Of a DNA stretch of 64,000 bases, positions 40,868 through 49,740 are shown one piece after another. Positions within the stretch are counted from its first letter, which is position 1. Each line of letters begins with the position of its first letter. Origin of the DNA: Neisseria elongata subsp. elongata (lineage in GTDB: Bacteria > Pseudomonadota > Gammaproteobacteria > Burkholderiales > Neisseriaceae); assembly GCF_900113545.1 (NCBI RefSeq), contig NZ_FOPS01000006.1:115254-179253 (forward strand). The letters are read 5' to 3'. The position numbers and the translations under genes are program-made. The notes under the pieces were generated by a model. The model was not told where the DNA came from. It was given only the letters and a program-made list of their open reading frames with translations, and searched no databases.

Positions 40868-41554
40868 ATGCAGAAAACACATAAAAAACTCGCCATCATC
40901 GGTGCGGGCGGCCACGGCAAGGTCGTTGCCGCCACCGCACTGTCCGCCGCCCGCTGGACGGAAATCGTCTTTCTCGACGACGAAGCGGAAGGGGAAATAC
41001 TCGGCCTGCCCGTCATCGGCTGCACAGGGCTGGCGGGCATGAGCGTTTTACCCGCCGAATACGATTTGGCCGTGGCCATCGGCAGCAACGCCGTCCGCGA
41101 ACGCCTCTGCCGCCGTTTTGCCGCGCTGGGCTTTTCCCTGCCCGTTATCATTCATCCGAGTGCCGTCATCGCGCCCGATGTCGAAATCGGCGCAGGCAGC
41201 GTAATCTTCGCACAAGCCGTCATCCAGCCGTGCTGCCGCATCGGCGACGGTGCAATCGTCAATACCGCCGCCACGGTCGATCACGACTGCATTCTGGGCG
41301 GCTTCGTCCACATCAGCCCCGGCGCGCACCTGGCGGGCGGCACGCAAATCGGCGGCGGTTCTTGGATAGGCATAGGCGCGTGTACCCGCCAGCAAATCAA
41401 AATCGGCGCAAACGTCATTGTCGGCGCGGGCGCGGCGGTGGTATCCGATGTTTCAGACGGCCTGACCGTCGTCGGCAATCCGGCCAAACCCTTAATCAGG
41501 CCGTCTGAAAACACTTTGGCGGCTAAGTCCGAACAAACGGACGGGCAAAAATAA
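40868..41554 (+). CDS. PglD/NeuD-family sugar N-acetyltransferase
   Basis: 228 aa from ATG40868; a TTG at 40856 is less likely. N-terminal Rossmann-like PglD_N domain (KKLAIIGAGGHGKVVAATAL), then a left-handed beta-helix of hexapeptide repeats from about residue 95. The putative catalytic His139 is in ATVDHDCILG and a second His148 in GFVHISPGAHLAGG. The family acetylates UDP-4-amino sugars with acetyl-CoA, giving UDP-diNAc-bacillosamine. The C-terminal tail RPSENTLAAKSEQTDGQK comes from a DUS. Equals the C-terminal half of meningococcal PglB. Confidence 0.88.
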   Translation: MQKTHKKLAIIGAGGHGKVVAATALSAARWTEIVFLDDEAEGEILGLPVIGCTGLAGMSVLPAEYDLAVAIGSNAVRERLCRRFAALGFSLPVIIHPSAVIAPDVEIGAGSVIFAQAVIQPCCRIGDGAIVNTAATVDHDCILGGFVHISPGAHLAGGTQIGGGSWIGIGACTRQQIKIGANVIVGAGAAVVSDVSDGLTVVGNPAKPLIRPSENTLAAKSEQTDGQK

Positions 41555-41659
41555 ATCCGCCGCCGTATTCAAACAGGCCGTCTGAAAAGCTACAATCCGC
41601 CGTTTCGTTTTTCGATTAAAGGCCGTCTGAACGGTTTTCAGACGGCCGGAAAGCCCGTC

Positions 41660-42835
41660 ATGCTCAACACCGCCCTCTCCCCGTGGCCGAGCTTCACCCA
41701 GGAAGAAGCCGATGCCGTTTCCCGCGTTCTCTTGTCAAACAAAGTCAATTATTGGACCGGCAGCGAATGCCGCGAATTTGAAAAAGAATTCGCCGCCTTT
41801 ACCGGCACGCAATACGCCGTCGCCGTCGCCAACGGCACGTTGGCACTCGATGTCGCGCTTAAAGCAATGGGCATAGGCGCAGGCGACGACGTCGTCGTTA
41901 CCTCGCGCACCTTCCTCGCCTCCGCTTCCTGCATCGTTACCGCAGGCGCAAACCCCGTGTTCGCCGACGTGGATTTGAACAGCCAAAACATCAGCGCGGA
42001 AACCGTCAAAGCCGCGCTGACGCCGAATACCAAAGCCATCATCGTCGTCCACCTCGCCGGTATGCCCGCCGAAATGGACGGCATCATGGACTTGGCAAAA
42101 GAACATGATTTGTGGGTTATCGAAGACTGCGCCCAAGCGCATGGCGCGAAATACAAAGGTAAATCCGTCGGCTCCATCGGACACGTCGGCGCATGGTCGT
42201 TCTGCCAAGACAAAATCATGACCACCGGCGGCGAAGGCGGCATGGTGACTACCAACGACAAAGAGCTGTGGAGCAAAATGTGGTCGTACAAAGACCACGG
42301 CAAAAGCTATGACGCCGTGTACCACCGCGAACACGCCCCCGGCTTCCGCTGGCTGCACGAAAGTTTCGGCACCAACTGGCGCATGATGGAAATGCAGGCG
42401 GTCATCGGCCGCATCCAGCTCAAACGTATGCCCGAATGGACGGCTCGCCGCCAAGCACACGCTGCCAAACTGGCAGAAAGCTTGGGCAAATTTGCCAGCA
42501 TCCGTTTAGTTGAAGTAGCCGACTACATCGAACACGCGCAATACAAGTTCTACGTTTTCGTCAAACCCGAACACCTGAAAGACGGCTGGACGCGCGACCG
42601 CATCGTCAACGAACTGAACGCGCGCAAAGTCCCATGCTATCAAGGAAGCTGCTCCGAAGTCTATTTGGAAAAAGCCTTCGACAACACGCCGTGGCGGCCG
42701 AAAGAGCGACTGAAAAACGCCGTCGAACTGGGCGACACCAGCCTGATGTTCTTGGTGCATCCGACGCTGACCGACGACGAAATCGCGTTCTGCAAAGAAC
42801 ACATCGAAGCCGTGTTGGCCCAAGCCACGGCATAA
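41660..42835 (+). CDS. pglC: DegT/DnrJ/EryC1 aminotransferase, PglC (Neisseria)/PglE type
   Basis: 391 aa. PLP aminotransferase of the sugar group: SNKVNYWTGSECREFEKEFA, ANGTLALDVALKAMGIG, VIEDCAQAHGAKYKGKSVG, and the PLP lysine Lys185 in SFCQDKIMTTGGEGGM. Its start MLNTALSPWPSF and overall character resemble, from memory, the meningococcal PglC aminotransferase that makes UDP-4-amino-4,6-dideoxy-GlcNAc, the substrate of the neighbouring acyltransferase. The matching 4,6-dehydratase (Neisseria PglD) is not in the window. A role in diNAc-hexuronic acid synthesis is the alternative. Confidence 0.87.
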   Translation: MLNTALSPWPSFTQEEADAVSRVLLSNKVNYWTGSECREFEKEFAAFTGTQYAVAVANGTLALDVALKAMGIGAGDDVVVTSRTFLASASCIVTAGANPVFADVDLNSQNISAETVKAALTPNTKAIIVVHLAGMPAEMDGIMDLAKEHDLWVIEDCAQAHGAKYKGKSVGSIGHVGAWSFCQDKIMTTGGEGGMVTTNDKELWSKMWSYKDHGKSYDAVYHREHAPGFRWLHESFGTNWRMMEMQAVIGRIQLKRMPEWTARRQAHAAKLAESLGKFASIRLVEVADYIEHAQYKFYVFVKPEHLKDGWTRDRIVNELNARKVPCYQGSCSEVYLEKAFDNTPWRPKERLKNAVELGDTSLMFLVHPTLTDDEIAFCKEHIEAVLAQATA

Positions 42836-43018
42836 ACCGTTTTTTCAGACGGCCTCCCCCGATTGAGGCCGTCTGAAAACAAAATGGAGTACAATCCGCC
42901 GTTTCCGTTTTATCCCTTACCGAGGCCGTCTGAAACGGGCCGGGCGCGCTTTTCAGACGGCCTCAACCGTTTGACGGCCGTCTGAAAACGGCTTTCAAGA
43001 AGTAAAAAGGCATCCGCT
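42836..43018. other. Cluster of five DUS between pglC and the wbpA-like gene
   Basis: Five DUS cores occur in 183 bp at about 42844, 42867, 42923, 42951 and 42976, in mixed orientation. A TACAAT box near 42891 may be a promoter. No gene. Confidence 0.7.
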
Positions 43019-44338
43019 ATGCAAGCATCCGAAATCAAACAATCCGCCATCGGCAAATTCCGCGACAAAACCGCCACAATCGGCATCGTCGGCCTGGGCT
43101 ACGTCGGCCTGCCGCTGATGCTGCGCTACGCCGAAACCGGCTTCAAGGTGCTGGGTTTCGACATCGACGCCGAAAAGGTCAATAAACTGAACAAGGGCGA
43201 AACCTATATCGAACACATCACGGCCGACAAAATCGCCGCCGCCCGTACCACCGGTTTCGAAGCCACCACCGACTTCTCCCGCATCGGCGAAGCGGAAGCC
43301 GTGATTTTGTGCGTGCCGACCCCGCTGAACAAATACCGCGAGCCGGACATGAGTTTCGTCATCGACACCACCGACGCGGTAAAACCGTATCTGCGCGCCG
43401 GCCAGGTTTTGTCGCTGGAATCCACCACCTATCCGGGCACGACCGAAGAAGAGCTGCTGCCGCGCGTGGAAGAAGGCGGCTTGAAAGTCGGCGAAAATGT
43501 ATTCCTCGTTTACTCTCCCGAACGCGAAGACCCGGGCAACCCCGATTTTGAAACCCGCACCATTCCGAAAGTCATCGGCGGCCACACACCGGCCTGTTTG
43601 GAAGTCGGCCTCGCGCTGTATCAGCCCGCCATCGACAAAGTCGTCCCCGTCAGCTCCACCAAAGCTGCCGAACTGACCAAACTTCTGGAAAACATCCACC
43701 GCGCGGTCAATATCGGCTTGGTGAACGAGATGAAAATCGTCGCCGACAAAATGGACATCGACATCCACGAAGTCATCGACGCCGCCGCCACCAAACCGTT
43801 CGGCTTCGTCGCCTACTATCCCGGCCCGGGCTTGGGCGGCCACTGCATCCCCATCGACCCGTTCTACCTGACTTGGAAAGCGCGCGAATACGGCGTAAAC
43901 ACCCGCTTCATCGAACTTGCCGGCGAAGTGAACTCTTCCATGCCCGAATATGTGGTCAATAAAACCGCGCTGGCGTTAAACGACCGCCAACGTTCGATTA
44001 AGGGCAGCAAAGTGTTGGTATTGGGCATCGCCTACAAGAAAAACGTAGACGACATGCGCGAAAGTCCGTCGGTGGAAGTAATGGAACTCTTGCGCGACCT
44101 CGGTGCGGAAATATCCTATTCCGACCCGCATGTGCCCGTGTTCCCGAAAATGCGCGAACACAAATTCGACCTGAAAAGCGTACCGCTGACCGCCGAGAGC
44201 ATCGCCTCTTACGACTGCGTGGTGCTGACCACCGACCACGACAAATTCGATTACGATCTGCTGAAACAACACGCCAAACTGATTGTCGATACGCGCGGCA
44301 AATATTCGGGCAAACACGACAACATCGTTAAAGCATAA
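43019..44338 (+). CDS. UDP-N-acetylglucosamine 6-dehydrogenase (WbpA-like)
   Basis: 439 aa. UDP-glucose/GDP-mannose dehydrogenase family: Rossmann [19 protein letters not shown] (Gly25, Gly27, Gly30), [45 protein letters not shown] and the catalytic Cys in [12 protein letters not shown]. It resembles P. aeruginosa WbpA closely along its length, from memory. It oxidises C6 of UDP-GlcNAc to UDP-GlcNAcA with two NAD+, the first step to diNAc-hexuronic acid. Followed after 14 bp by the oxidoreductase gene, so an operon. Confidence 0.9.
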   Translation: MQASEIKQSAIGKFRDKTATIGIVGLGYVGLPLMLRYAETGFKVLGFDIDAEKVNKLNKGETYIEHITADKIAAARTTGFEATTDFSRIGEAEAVILCVPTPLNKYREPDMSFVIDTTDAVKPYLRAGQVLSLESTTYPGTTEEELLPRVEEGGLKVGENVFLVYSPEREDPGNPDFETRTIPKVIGGHTPACLEVGLALYQPAIDKVVPVSSTKAAELTKLLENIHRAVNIGLVNEMKIVADKMDIDIHEVIDAAATKPFGFVAYYPGPGLGGHCIPIDPFYLTWKAREYGVNTRFIELAGEVNSSMPEYVVNKTALALNDRQRSIKGSKVLVLGIAYKKNVDDMRESPSVEVMELLRDLGAEISYSDPHVPVFPKMREHKFDLKSVPLTAESIASYDCVVLTTDHDKFDYDLLKQHAKLIVDTRGKYSGKHDNIVKA

Positions 44339-44352
44339 GAGGCCGTCTGAAA

Positions 44353-45405
44353 ATGTTTGAAACCATCTCAAACCGCAAAATCAAATTCGCCCTGGTCGGC
44401 TGCGGCCGCATTTCCAACAACCATTTCGGTTCGTTCGAATCGCTGCAAGACGAGTGCGAACTCGTTGCCGTGTGCGACACCGATCCCACCGCGCTTGAAG
44501 CGGCGGTCAAACGCACCGGTGCAAAAGCTTATGCCCGCTACGCGGAAATGCTGGCCGAAACCGATGCCGACGTAATCGTCATCACCACCCCGTCCGGCCT
44601 GCACCCCGAGCAGGCAGTACAGGCATTGGAAGCCGGTTTTCACGTCGTTACCGAAAAACCGATGGCCACCCGCCTGCACGACGGCGAACGCATGGTCCAA
44701 GCCGCCGACAAAGCCGGCAAACGCTTGTTCGTGGTGAAACAAAACCGCCTGAACGCCACACTGCAACTGCTCAAGCGCGCGGTAACGGAAAAACGCTTCG
44801 GCAAAATCTGCATGGTGCATTTAAACGTCTTCTGGACGCGCCCGCAGTCGTATTACGACCAAGGCAACGGTTGGCGCGGCACTTGGGAGTTTGACGGCGG
44901 TGCGTTCATGAACCAGGCCAGCCACTACGTCGATTTGATGGAATGGCTCATCGGCCCGGTCGAAGACGTGCAGGCGATGATTTCCACCCACCGCAACATC
45001 GAAGCCGAAGATACCGGCGTGATGAACATCCGCTGGCGCAACGGCGCGCTCGGCTCGATGGCCGTTACCATGTGCACCTACCCGAAAAACCTCGAAGGCT
45101 CGATTACCATTCTGGGCGAAACCGGCACGGTACGCATCGGCGGCATGGCGGTGAACGAAATTCAGGAATGGAACTTCGCCGACGAACGCGATTACGACGA
45201 ACAAATTAAAAACGCCAACTATGAAACCACTTCGGTATACGGTTTCGGCCACCCGTTGTATTACAAAAACGTCATCGACGTACTGCGCGGCCAAGCCGAG
45301 CCTGTTACCGACGGTCGCGAAGGCCTGAAATCGCTGGAACTGATTATCGCCGCCTACCTCTCCGCCCGCGACCATAAAACGGTTTCGCTGCCACTGGTTT
45401 ACTAA
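44353..45405 (+). CDS. Gfo/Idh/MocA oxidoreductase (WbpB/WlbA-like)
   Basis: 350 aa. NAD-binding start KFALVGCGRISNNHFGSFES, ITTPSGLHPEQAVQALEAGFHVVTEKPMA (residues 75-103, with the EKP motif), and NQASHYVDLMEWLIGPVEDV in the C-terminal substrate domain. WbpB/WlbA proteins oxidise C3 of UDP-GlcNAcA before transamination and acetylation. The start codon lies 2 bp after a DUS, and AGAGG of that DUS region is the only Shine-Dalgarno in reach. The WbpE and WbpD partners are not adjacent. Confidence 0.9.
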   Translation: MFETISNRKIKFALVGCGRISNNHFGSFESLQDECELVAVCDTDPTALEAAVKRTGAKAYARYAEMLAETDADVIVITTPSGLHPEQAVQALEAGFHVVTEKPMATRLHDGERMVQAADKAGKRLFVVKQNRLNATLQLLKRAVTEKRFGKICMVHLNVFWTRPQSYYDQGNGWRGTWEFDGGAFMNQASHYVDLMEWLIGPVEDVQAMISTHRNIEAEDTGVMNIRWRNGALGSMAVTMCTYPKNLEGSITILGETGTVRIGGMAVNEIQEWNFADERDYDEQIKNANYETTSVYGFGHPLYYKNVIDVLRGQAEPVTDGREGLKSLELIIAAYLSARDHKTVSLPLVY

Positions 45406-45426
45406 CAAAAGACAACAAACATAAAA

Positions 45427-45466
45427 AGGCCGTCTGAAAACCTGAAATAGGGTTTTCAGACGGCCT
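45427..45466. terminator. Inverted DUS pair between convergent genes
   Basis: AG-DUS arms with a 16-nt loop, between the end of the sugar locus (plus) and the TetR gene (minus). Confidence 0.75.
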
Positions 45467-45470
45467 TCCG

Positions 45471-46055
45471 TTATTTGCCACCCTCTCCTGCCAAGCCGTG
45501 CAGCAACAATCCCAATACGTCCTGCGGCAGCTTTTGCGGCGCAGCGGCATAGGGGGCGGCCAGTTGCGGGTGACGCATCAACACGTCCGCCTGACGGATG
45601 AACAGGTCGATGAGTTCCACCGGCAAATCGGGCTGAATCAGGCGGCGTTGCTGCAGGGTGTAGAAGAAGCCGCGCATAAAGGCGTATTTTTCTTCGTTCA
45701 ACTCATGGAAAAACCGTTCCAGCTCCAAATCGGTGTTTTCTTCGATGTCGCGCAGGAAGGCGGCGGAATAGAGTTCTTCAAATGATTGTTTTTGCAGGGC
45801 AAACACAGATTCGGCGGCTTCGCGCAGGCTGCATTGCTGTGCAAGCAGGTTTTCAAATTCGGTACGGACGCGGTTTTTCTGCCCGGTAACGATTTCCTGC
45901 AAGAGCACGTTTTTGCCGCTGTAATATTTGTAAAAGGTAACGCGGCTGACGGCGGCCTCGGCGCAGATTCTGCCCACGGATACGGCGGAAAAGCCGTGTT
46001 CGCGGAACAGGCGGCGGGCGGCGTTGATGATGGTTTGTCGTTTGGCGGTGGTCAT
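45471..46055 (-). CDS. TetR-family transcriptional regulator
   Basis: 194 aa. N-terminal HTH of the TetR type: IINAARRLFREHGFSAVSVG RICAEAAVSRVTFYKYYSGK (residues 9-48), then an all-helical ligand-binding domain without a recognisable subfamily mark. It lies 32 bp after the flavin-type reductase gene on the same strand, so the two form an operon. It may regulate that operon and the divergent TonB-dependent receptor gene, whose promoter overlaps a palindrome. Confidence 0.92.
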   Translation of the reverse strand: MTTAKRQTIINAARRLFREHGFSAVSVGRICAEAAVSRVTFYKYYSGKNVLLQEIVTGQKNRVRTEFENLLAQQCSLREAAESVFALQKQSFEELYSAAFLRDIEENTDLELERFFHELNEEKYAFMRGFFYTLQQRRLIQPDLPVELIDLFIRQADVLMRHPQLAAPYAAAPQKLPQDVLGLLLHGLAGEGGK

Positions 46056-46087
46056 TTGTCTGTTTTTGTGAAATTTTAAAAGCCGTA

Positions 46088-46636
46088 TCAGCCGAAATAT
46101 CCATCCAGATGCGCCAGATAGCCTGCCGCGCTTTGCGCCACCAGCCTTTCGGCGGCTTCGTCGTAGCCCGCATTGCTGTCTATGGTGTGGAAGGCAAACG
46201 GCGGCTGCCAGTCGGCATTGCAGTAGCGGGCGGTCAGCTCGAACGGGCGCAATACATCGTCCAACCCGTAACCGACTGCGCCGTTCGGGCGGTAATCTTC
46301 GGCGGGCGCGCCCAGCGATACGGCAATGCCTGTTTTGCGCCCGGCAAACGCCCTGCCCGCCGAACCGTAGGCCCAGCCGTAGGTCAGCACGTCGTCAAAC
46401 CATTGTTTCAACAACGGCGGACAGTTGAACCAGTAAACGGGAAACTGGAACACGATACCGCCGTGCGCCTCCACCAAAGCCTGTTCGCGGGCAATATCGA
46501 TTTTGCCGTCGGGATAGGCGGTGTAAAGCCGATGGACGGTAAAGCGGTCGGGATGTTTGGCCAATTCGTCCAACCAGCGTTTATTGACGACGGACTGCGC
46601 GATATGTGGGTGGGCGGCGATGATTAGGGTTTTCAT
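46088..46636 (-). CDS. NAD(P)H-dependent oxidoreductase, flavodoxin-like fold
   Basis: 182 aa. Quinone-reductase/KefF-type family: KTLIIAAHPHIAQSVVNKRW at the N-terminus, GGIVFQFPVYWFNCPPLLKQWFDDVLTYGWAYG in the middle (residues 60-92), and AVSLGAPAEDY. Expected to bind FMN or FAD and reduce quinones, nitro compounds or metal-chelates. Upstream gene of the TetR pair. A second, different member of the same superfamily lies at 49741-50316 on the other side of the receptor gene. Confidence 0.9.
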   Translation of the reverse strand: MKTLIIAAHPHIAQSVVNKRWLDELAKHPDRFTVHRLYTAYPDGKIDIAREQALVEAHGGIVFQFPVYWFNCPPLLKQWFDDVLTYGWAYGSAGRAFAGRKTGIAVSLGAPAEDYRPNGAVGYGLDDVLRPFELTARYCNADWQPPFAFHTIDSNAGYDEAAERLVAQSAAGYLAHLDGYFG

Positions 46637-46753
46637 ACATGTCTCCTGACTAAGAGTTCATCGGACGGCTGCCGCCGTCCTTATGATTGTACCGTTTTTC
46701 GCAAACCGCGTTTGCAGGCGGTACGGCTTTATATGCGGAGAATTGATAACCTC

Positions 46754-46782
46754 TTGCATTTCATCATTCCCTTTCCTATAAT
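46754..46782 (+). promoter_or_regulatory. Sigma70-type promoter of the TonB-dependent receptor gene
   Basis: TTGCAT, exactly 17 bp, then perfect TATAAT. The start point would fall near 46789, about 60 bp before the ATG at 46848. It is the best promoter seen in the window. Confidence 0.7.
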
Positions 46783-46808
46783 TTACAAATATAGTAATTT
46801 AATGTAAA
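46782..46808. promoter_or_regulatory. Candidate operator at the receptor gene start point
   Basis: TTTACA at 46782-46787 and TGTAAA at 46803-46808 form an inverted repeat with a 15-bp AT-rich centre; CTGTAAAC follows. It overlaps the -10 box and start point, where a repressor such as the divergent TetR protein would act. It does not look like a canonical Fur box. Confidence 0.45.
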
Positions 46809-46847
46809 TCTGTAAACCAATATAAACTTGTCTGAACGGATAGAGAA

Positions 46848-48884
46848 ATGCCAACCCCGCGCCCGTTGCCCCTGTTGATTGCCGCCATTTTTGCGTCTGC
46901 CGCCCATGCCGCCGACCTGCCCGCCGAAACCGAAGACGGACGGTTGGAAGAAGTCGTCGTAACCGGCGAACGCACCAACCGCAGCGGCTTTGAAACCGCC
47001 ACGTCCAACCGCGTTTTCACCACGCCGAACATCGACCGCAACGGCCACAATCTTTCCGCCTCCGACCTGCTCAAACAGACCGTGAACACGGTGGACTTGG
47101 GCAGCGGCAACGATTTGCCGACCGTGCGCGGCGTGGACGGCTCGGGACCCGCCGTCGGCGCGGTGGCGTTTTTCGCGGGCACGAGGCCGCGCCTGAACCT
47201 GTCCATAGACGGCCGCTCCGCCACTTACAATGAATACGCCTTCGGCACGCAGTCGTTGTGGGACATGCAGCAGGTGGAGGTCTTGCGCGGACCGCAGAGC
47301 CATGTGCGCGGGCAGAACGCGGTGGCGGGCGCAGTGGTGATGCGCTCCAAAGACCCGACCGACGAATGGGAAGGCGCGCTGCGCTTGGGTTTGGGCAACC
47401 AGAAAACGCGCAACATCGCCGGCGTAGTGTCCGGCCCGATTGTGAAAAACAACCTTGCCTTCAGATTGAGCGCGGAGCGGCAGCAGCGTGAAAGTTACGA
47501 GCCGTTCGTGTCCTATGAGCCAACCGGCAACCCGCGCCGCGTGGAAAACACCAACGTGCGCTTCAAACTCCTGCTCACGCCCGAAAACCATCCCGATTTT
47601 TACAGCCGCCTGACGCTGAACCACATCCGTTCGCGCGCGCCGCAAAACGAAATCATGGGCAACACCGCCAGCCGCCGTTTTTTAAAAGAAAAGCCCGTGT
47701 TCGTAACTGGCTCGACATCGGGCATCTGGGACGTATCGTGGCAGCTTAACGACTACCTGAAGCTGGAAAACAAACTGGTTTACGGCCGCTACCACAACGA
47801 GCGGCTGCACCTGCCGATGACCGTCAGCCCGCAAGGCGTGCCCGCAGAACTCAAAGGCCGTGAACTGCAATGGGAGCCGGTATTGCATTTTTCAAACAAA
47901 GGCCGTCTGAAAGGCCTTGCCGGACTACACTACTTCCGCAGCAAACAAGACGAATGGGTGGACATCCGCAGCGTCGGCGGCCGCAACACCTTTGACGACC
48001 GCAACAGCGTGCGCGCCCTGTTTGCCGAAACCACATACAGCCCCAGCGAAAAATGGGACATCACAGCCGCCGCCCGCATTGAAAAAGAAACGCACAAACG
48101 AAGCGGCGGCAGCGGCGCACTGCACCTCGATTTAGACAAAGGCCAGACCGTGTTCCTGCCCAAAATCGACATCGCCTTCAAACCCACCGACCAATGGGTC
48201 AGCGGCATCAAAGCCGCGCGCGGCTACAACCCCGGCGGCGCGGGCATCACCTTCGGCCGCCCCGTCGTAACCTACACTTATGAGCCCGAATATGTGAACA
48301 ACTACGAGTGGTACACCCGCTGGCGCAGCGCAGACCGCCGCCTGCAACTCTCCGGCAACCTGTTCCTGAACCACTACCGCGACATGCAGCTCCCCTTCTA
48401 TCTCGGCACCAACTCCGTCGTCATCCGCAACGCCAAAAAAGTCCATACCTACGGCGCAGAACTTGCCGCCGACTGGCAGGCCACCGACAGCCTGAAACTC
48501 ACCACCGGACTGGGACTGCTCAACACCAAAATCAAAAGCTATCCCAACAGCGGCATCGAAGGCAACAAACTCGGCCGCGCGCCCAAATACACCGCCAACA
48601 TCGGCGTGAAATACCTGAACGACAAAGGCTGGGAAGCCGGCGGCGACGTGCGCTTCTACGGCGGCTACTATTCCGCCGCCGACAATGCCGAATCAGGCAA
48701 AATCGGCGCGTACAACCAAGTCAACCTCTACACCGCCTACAACTTCAAACAAGGCCGCGTCTCGCTCTACGCCGACAACGTGTTCAACCGCCGCCGCCCC
48801 ATATTCATTTCCAGCGCCGACCGCCAAGACGCGCTCTACCAACGCCCCAGAAGCGTAGGCGTGAGCGCGGAATGGAAGTTTTAG
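46848..48884 (+). CDS. TonB-dependent outer membrane receptor
   Basis: 678 aa. Signal peptide to about residue 21 (AHA-AD), TonB box near residues 33-40 (LEEVVVTG), plug domain with LNLSIDGRSATYNEYAFG and QQVEVLRGPQSHVRGQNAVAGAVVM, then a 22-strand barrel whose last strand ends in SAEWKF with terminal Phe. Energised import of iron-siderophore, haem or another chelate. It is shorter than FetA or the haem receptors and not identifiable with certainty. Followed by a reductase and an MFS permease. Confidence 0.93.
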   Translation: MPTPRPLPLLIAAIFASAAHAADLPAETEDGRLEEVVVTGERTNRSGFETATSNRVFTTPNIDRNGHNLSASDLLKQTVNTVDLGSGNDLPTVRGVDGSGPAVGAVAFFAGTRPRLNLSIDGRSATYNEYAFGTQSLWDMQQVEVLRGPQSHVRGQNAVAGAVVMRSKDPTDEWEGALRLGLGNQKTRNIAGVVSGPIVKNNLAFRLSAERQQRESYEPFVSYEPTGNPRRVENTNVRFKLLLTPENHPDFYSRLTLNHIRSRAPQNEIMGNTASRRFLKEKPVFVTGSTSGIWDVSWQLNDYLKLENKLVYGRYHNERLHLPMTVSPQGVPAELKGRELQWEPVLHFSNKGRLKGLAGLHYFRSKQDEWVDIRSVGGRNTFDDRNSVRALFAETTYSPSEKWDITAAARIEKETHKRSGGSGALHLDLDKGQTVFLPKIDIAFKPTDQWVSGIKAARGYNPGGAGITFGRPVVTYTYEPEYVNNYEWYTRWRSADRRLQLSGNLFLNHYRDMQLPFYLGTNSVVIRNAKKVHTYGAELAADWQATDSLKLTTGLGLLNTKIKSYPNSGIEGNKLGRAPKYTANIGVKYLNDKGWEAGGDVRFYGGYYSAADNAESGKIGAYNQVNLYTAYNFKQGRVSLYADNVFNRRRPIFISSADRQDALYQRPRSVGVSAEWKF

Positions 48885-48919
48885 GCGAAGCTGAAATGAT
48901 GGAAGCCGTCTGAAACAAT

Positions 48920-48949
48920 CGTAGGTCGGGCATCAATGCTCTACCTACG
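48920..48949. repeat. Degenerate REP-like palindrome
   Basis: CGTAGGT and ACCTACG form the ends; the inside resembles the REP stem (TCGGGCATCAATGCTC) with mismatches. The GTAGGTCGG opening matches the REPs next to the RAYT gene. Confidence 0.45.
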
Positions 48950-49028
48950 GTGACTGGAATAACGAAGGTCGTCTGAAACGGCCGTAACAACCGATTATCG
49001 TCATTAGCTTACGCAAGTCCGCTTCGCT

Positions 49029-49128
49029 ACCCCCGCGCAGGCGGGAATCCAGACCTATCCGCACAGAAACTTATCGGATAAAGAAGTGCCCTTGAGTCTC
49101 CATTCTGGATTCCCGCCTGCGCGGGAAT
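49029..49128. repeat. Neisserial intergenic mosaic element (dRS3-RS-dRS3)
   Basis: A perfect dRS3 (ATTCCC...GGGAAT, 20 bp) at 49109-49128 and an imperfect one at 49029-49048 in opposite orientation flank about 60 bp of RS sequence. dRS3 elements are neisserial repeats and known targets of filamentous-phage integration. The 331-bp gap between the receptor gene and the next gene contains this, the degenerate REP and one mucosa-type DUS at 48966-48977. Confidence 0.85.
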
Positions 49129-49215
49129 GACGGCACAAGAAGTCTAATAAAAAGCCAAGCATAAACGCCCAACTATTGACCTACCCTGCTTCCCCAAAAC
49201 ACCCAAAGGAACCCC

Positions 49216-49614
49216 ATGCACTACTTCACCCCCGCCAAAACCCTGCCCGAAGGCACCGTCTACCTGACCGATCTGACCCACGTCGCCGACTTTTCCGACT
49301 GGCTGGCCGAATTCGAAACCCTGTTAAACCAAAACCGCCGCTTCGCCACCGTCTGCACCCCCATGCGGCGGCAGGTAAGCGACGAACAGCGTATTGCCGA
49401 CCGCAAAACCTACATCGAATGGATAAAGGCACACCGGCCGCAACTCGCCGAACGCTGCGCCGCCATGCTCCTCATCGAACCCGACGCGGCGCAACTGGCG
49501 TTCTTCCGCGAACAATCGTCCAAACTCGCCCCCGCGCTGGGCGTAAACTACATCGTCGAAGCCGACGAGCAAACCGCCCTGCAAAAGGCGGAAGAAGCGT
49601 TGAAGGTCGTCTGA
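49216..49614 (+). CDS. Small cytoplasmic protein of unknown function
   Basis: 132 aa, SD AAGGA. No signal peptide or membrane segment. MHYFTPAKTLPEGTVYLTDL, a central helical part with HRPQLAERCAAMLLIEPDAA, and a C-terminal helix. No family recognised. Its stop codon (GTC GTC TGA) lies inside a mucosa-type DUS at 49604-49615. It precedes the second reductase gene by about 125 bp in what may be an operon with the permease. Confidence 0.75.
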   Translation: MHYFTPAKTLPEGTVYLTDLTHVADFSDWLAEFETLLNQNRRFATVCTPMRRQVSDEQRIADRKTYIEWIKAHRPQLAERCAAMLLIEPDAAQLAFFREQSSKLAPALGVNYIVEADEQTALQKAEEALKVV

Positions 49615-49740
49615 AAACAGAATCCATGCTCCGGCAGCGGCTTTATCATCCAGTCTTGCCTGCCATATACGGATTTGAGCAAACCGACATTCTTTTGATA
49701 GCATGGGAAAACTCGGCAACTGACTTTCAGGAGTACAAAA

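Noticed and set aside
46741..46808. Fur box upstream of the TonB-dependent receptor
   Set aside because: A GATAA half-site exists near 46744 but no convincing 19-bp Fur palindrome; the better symmetry is TTTACA...TGTAAA.
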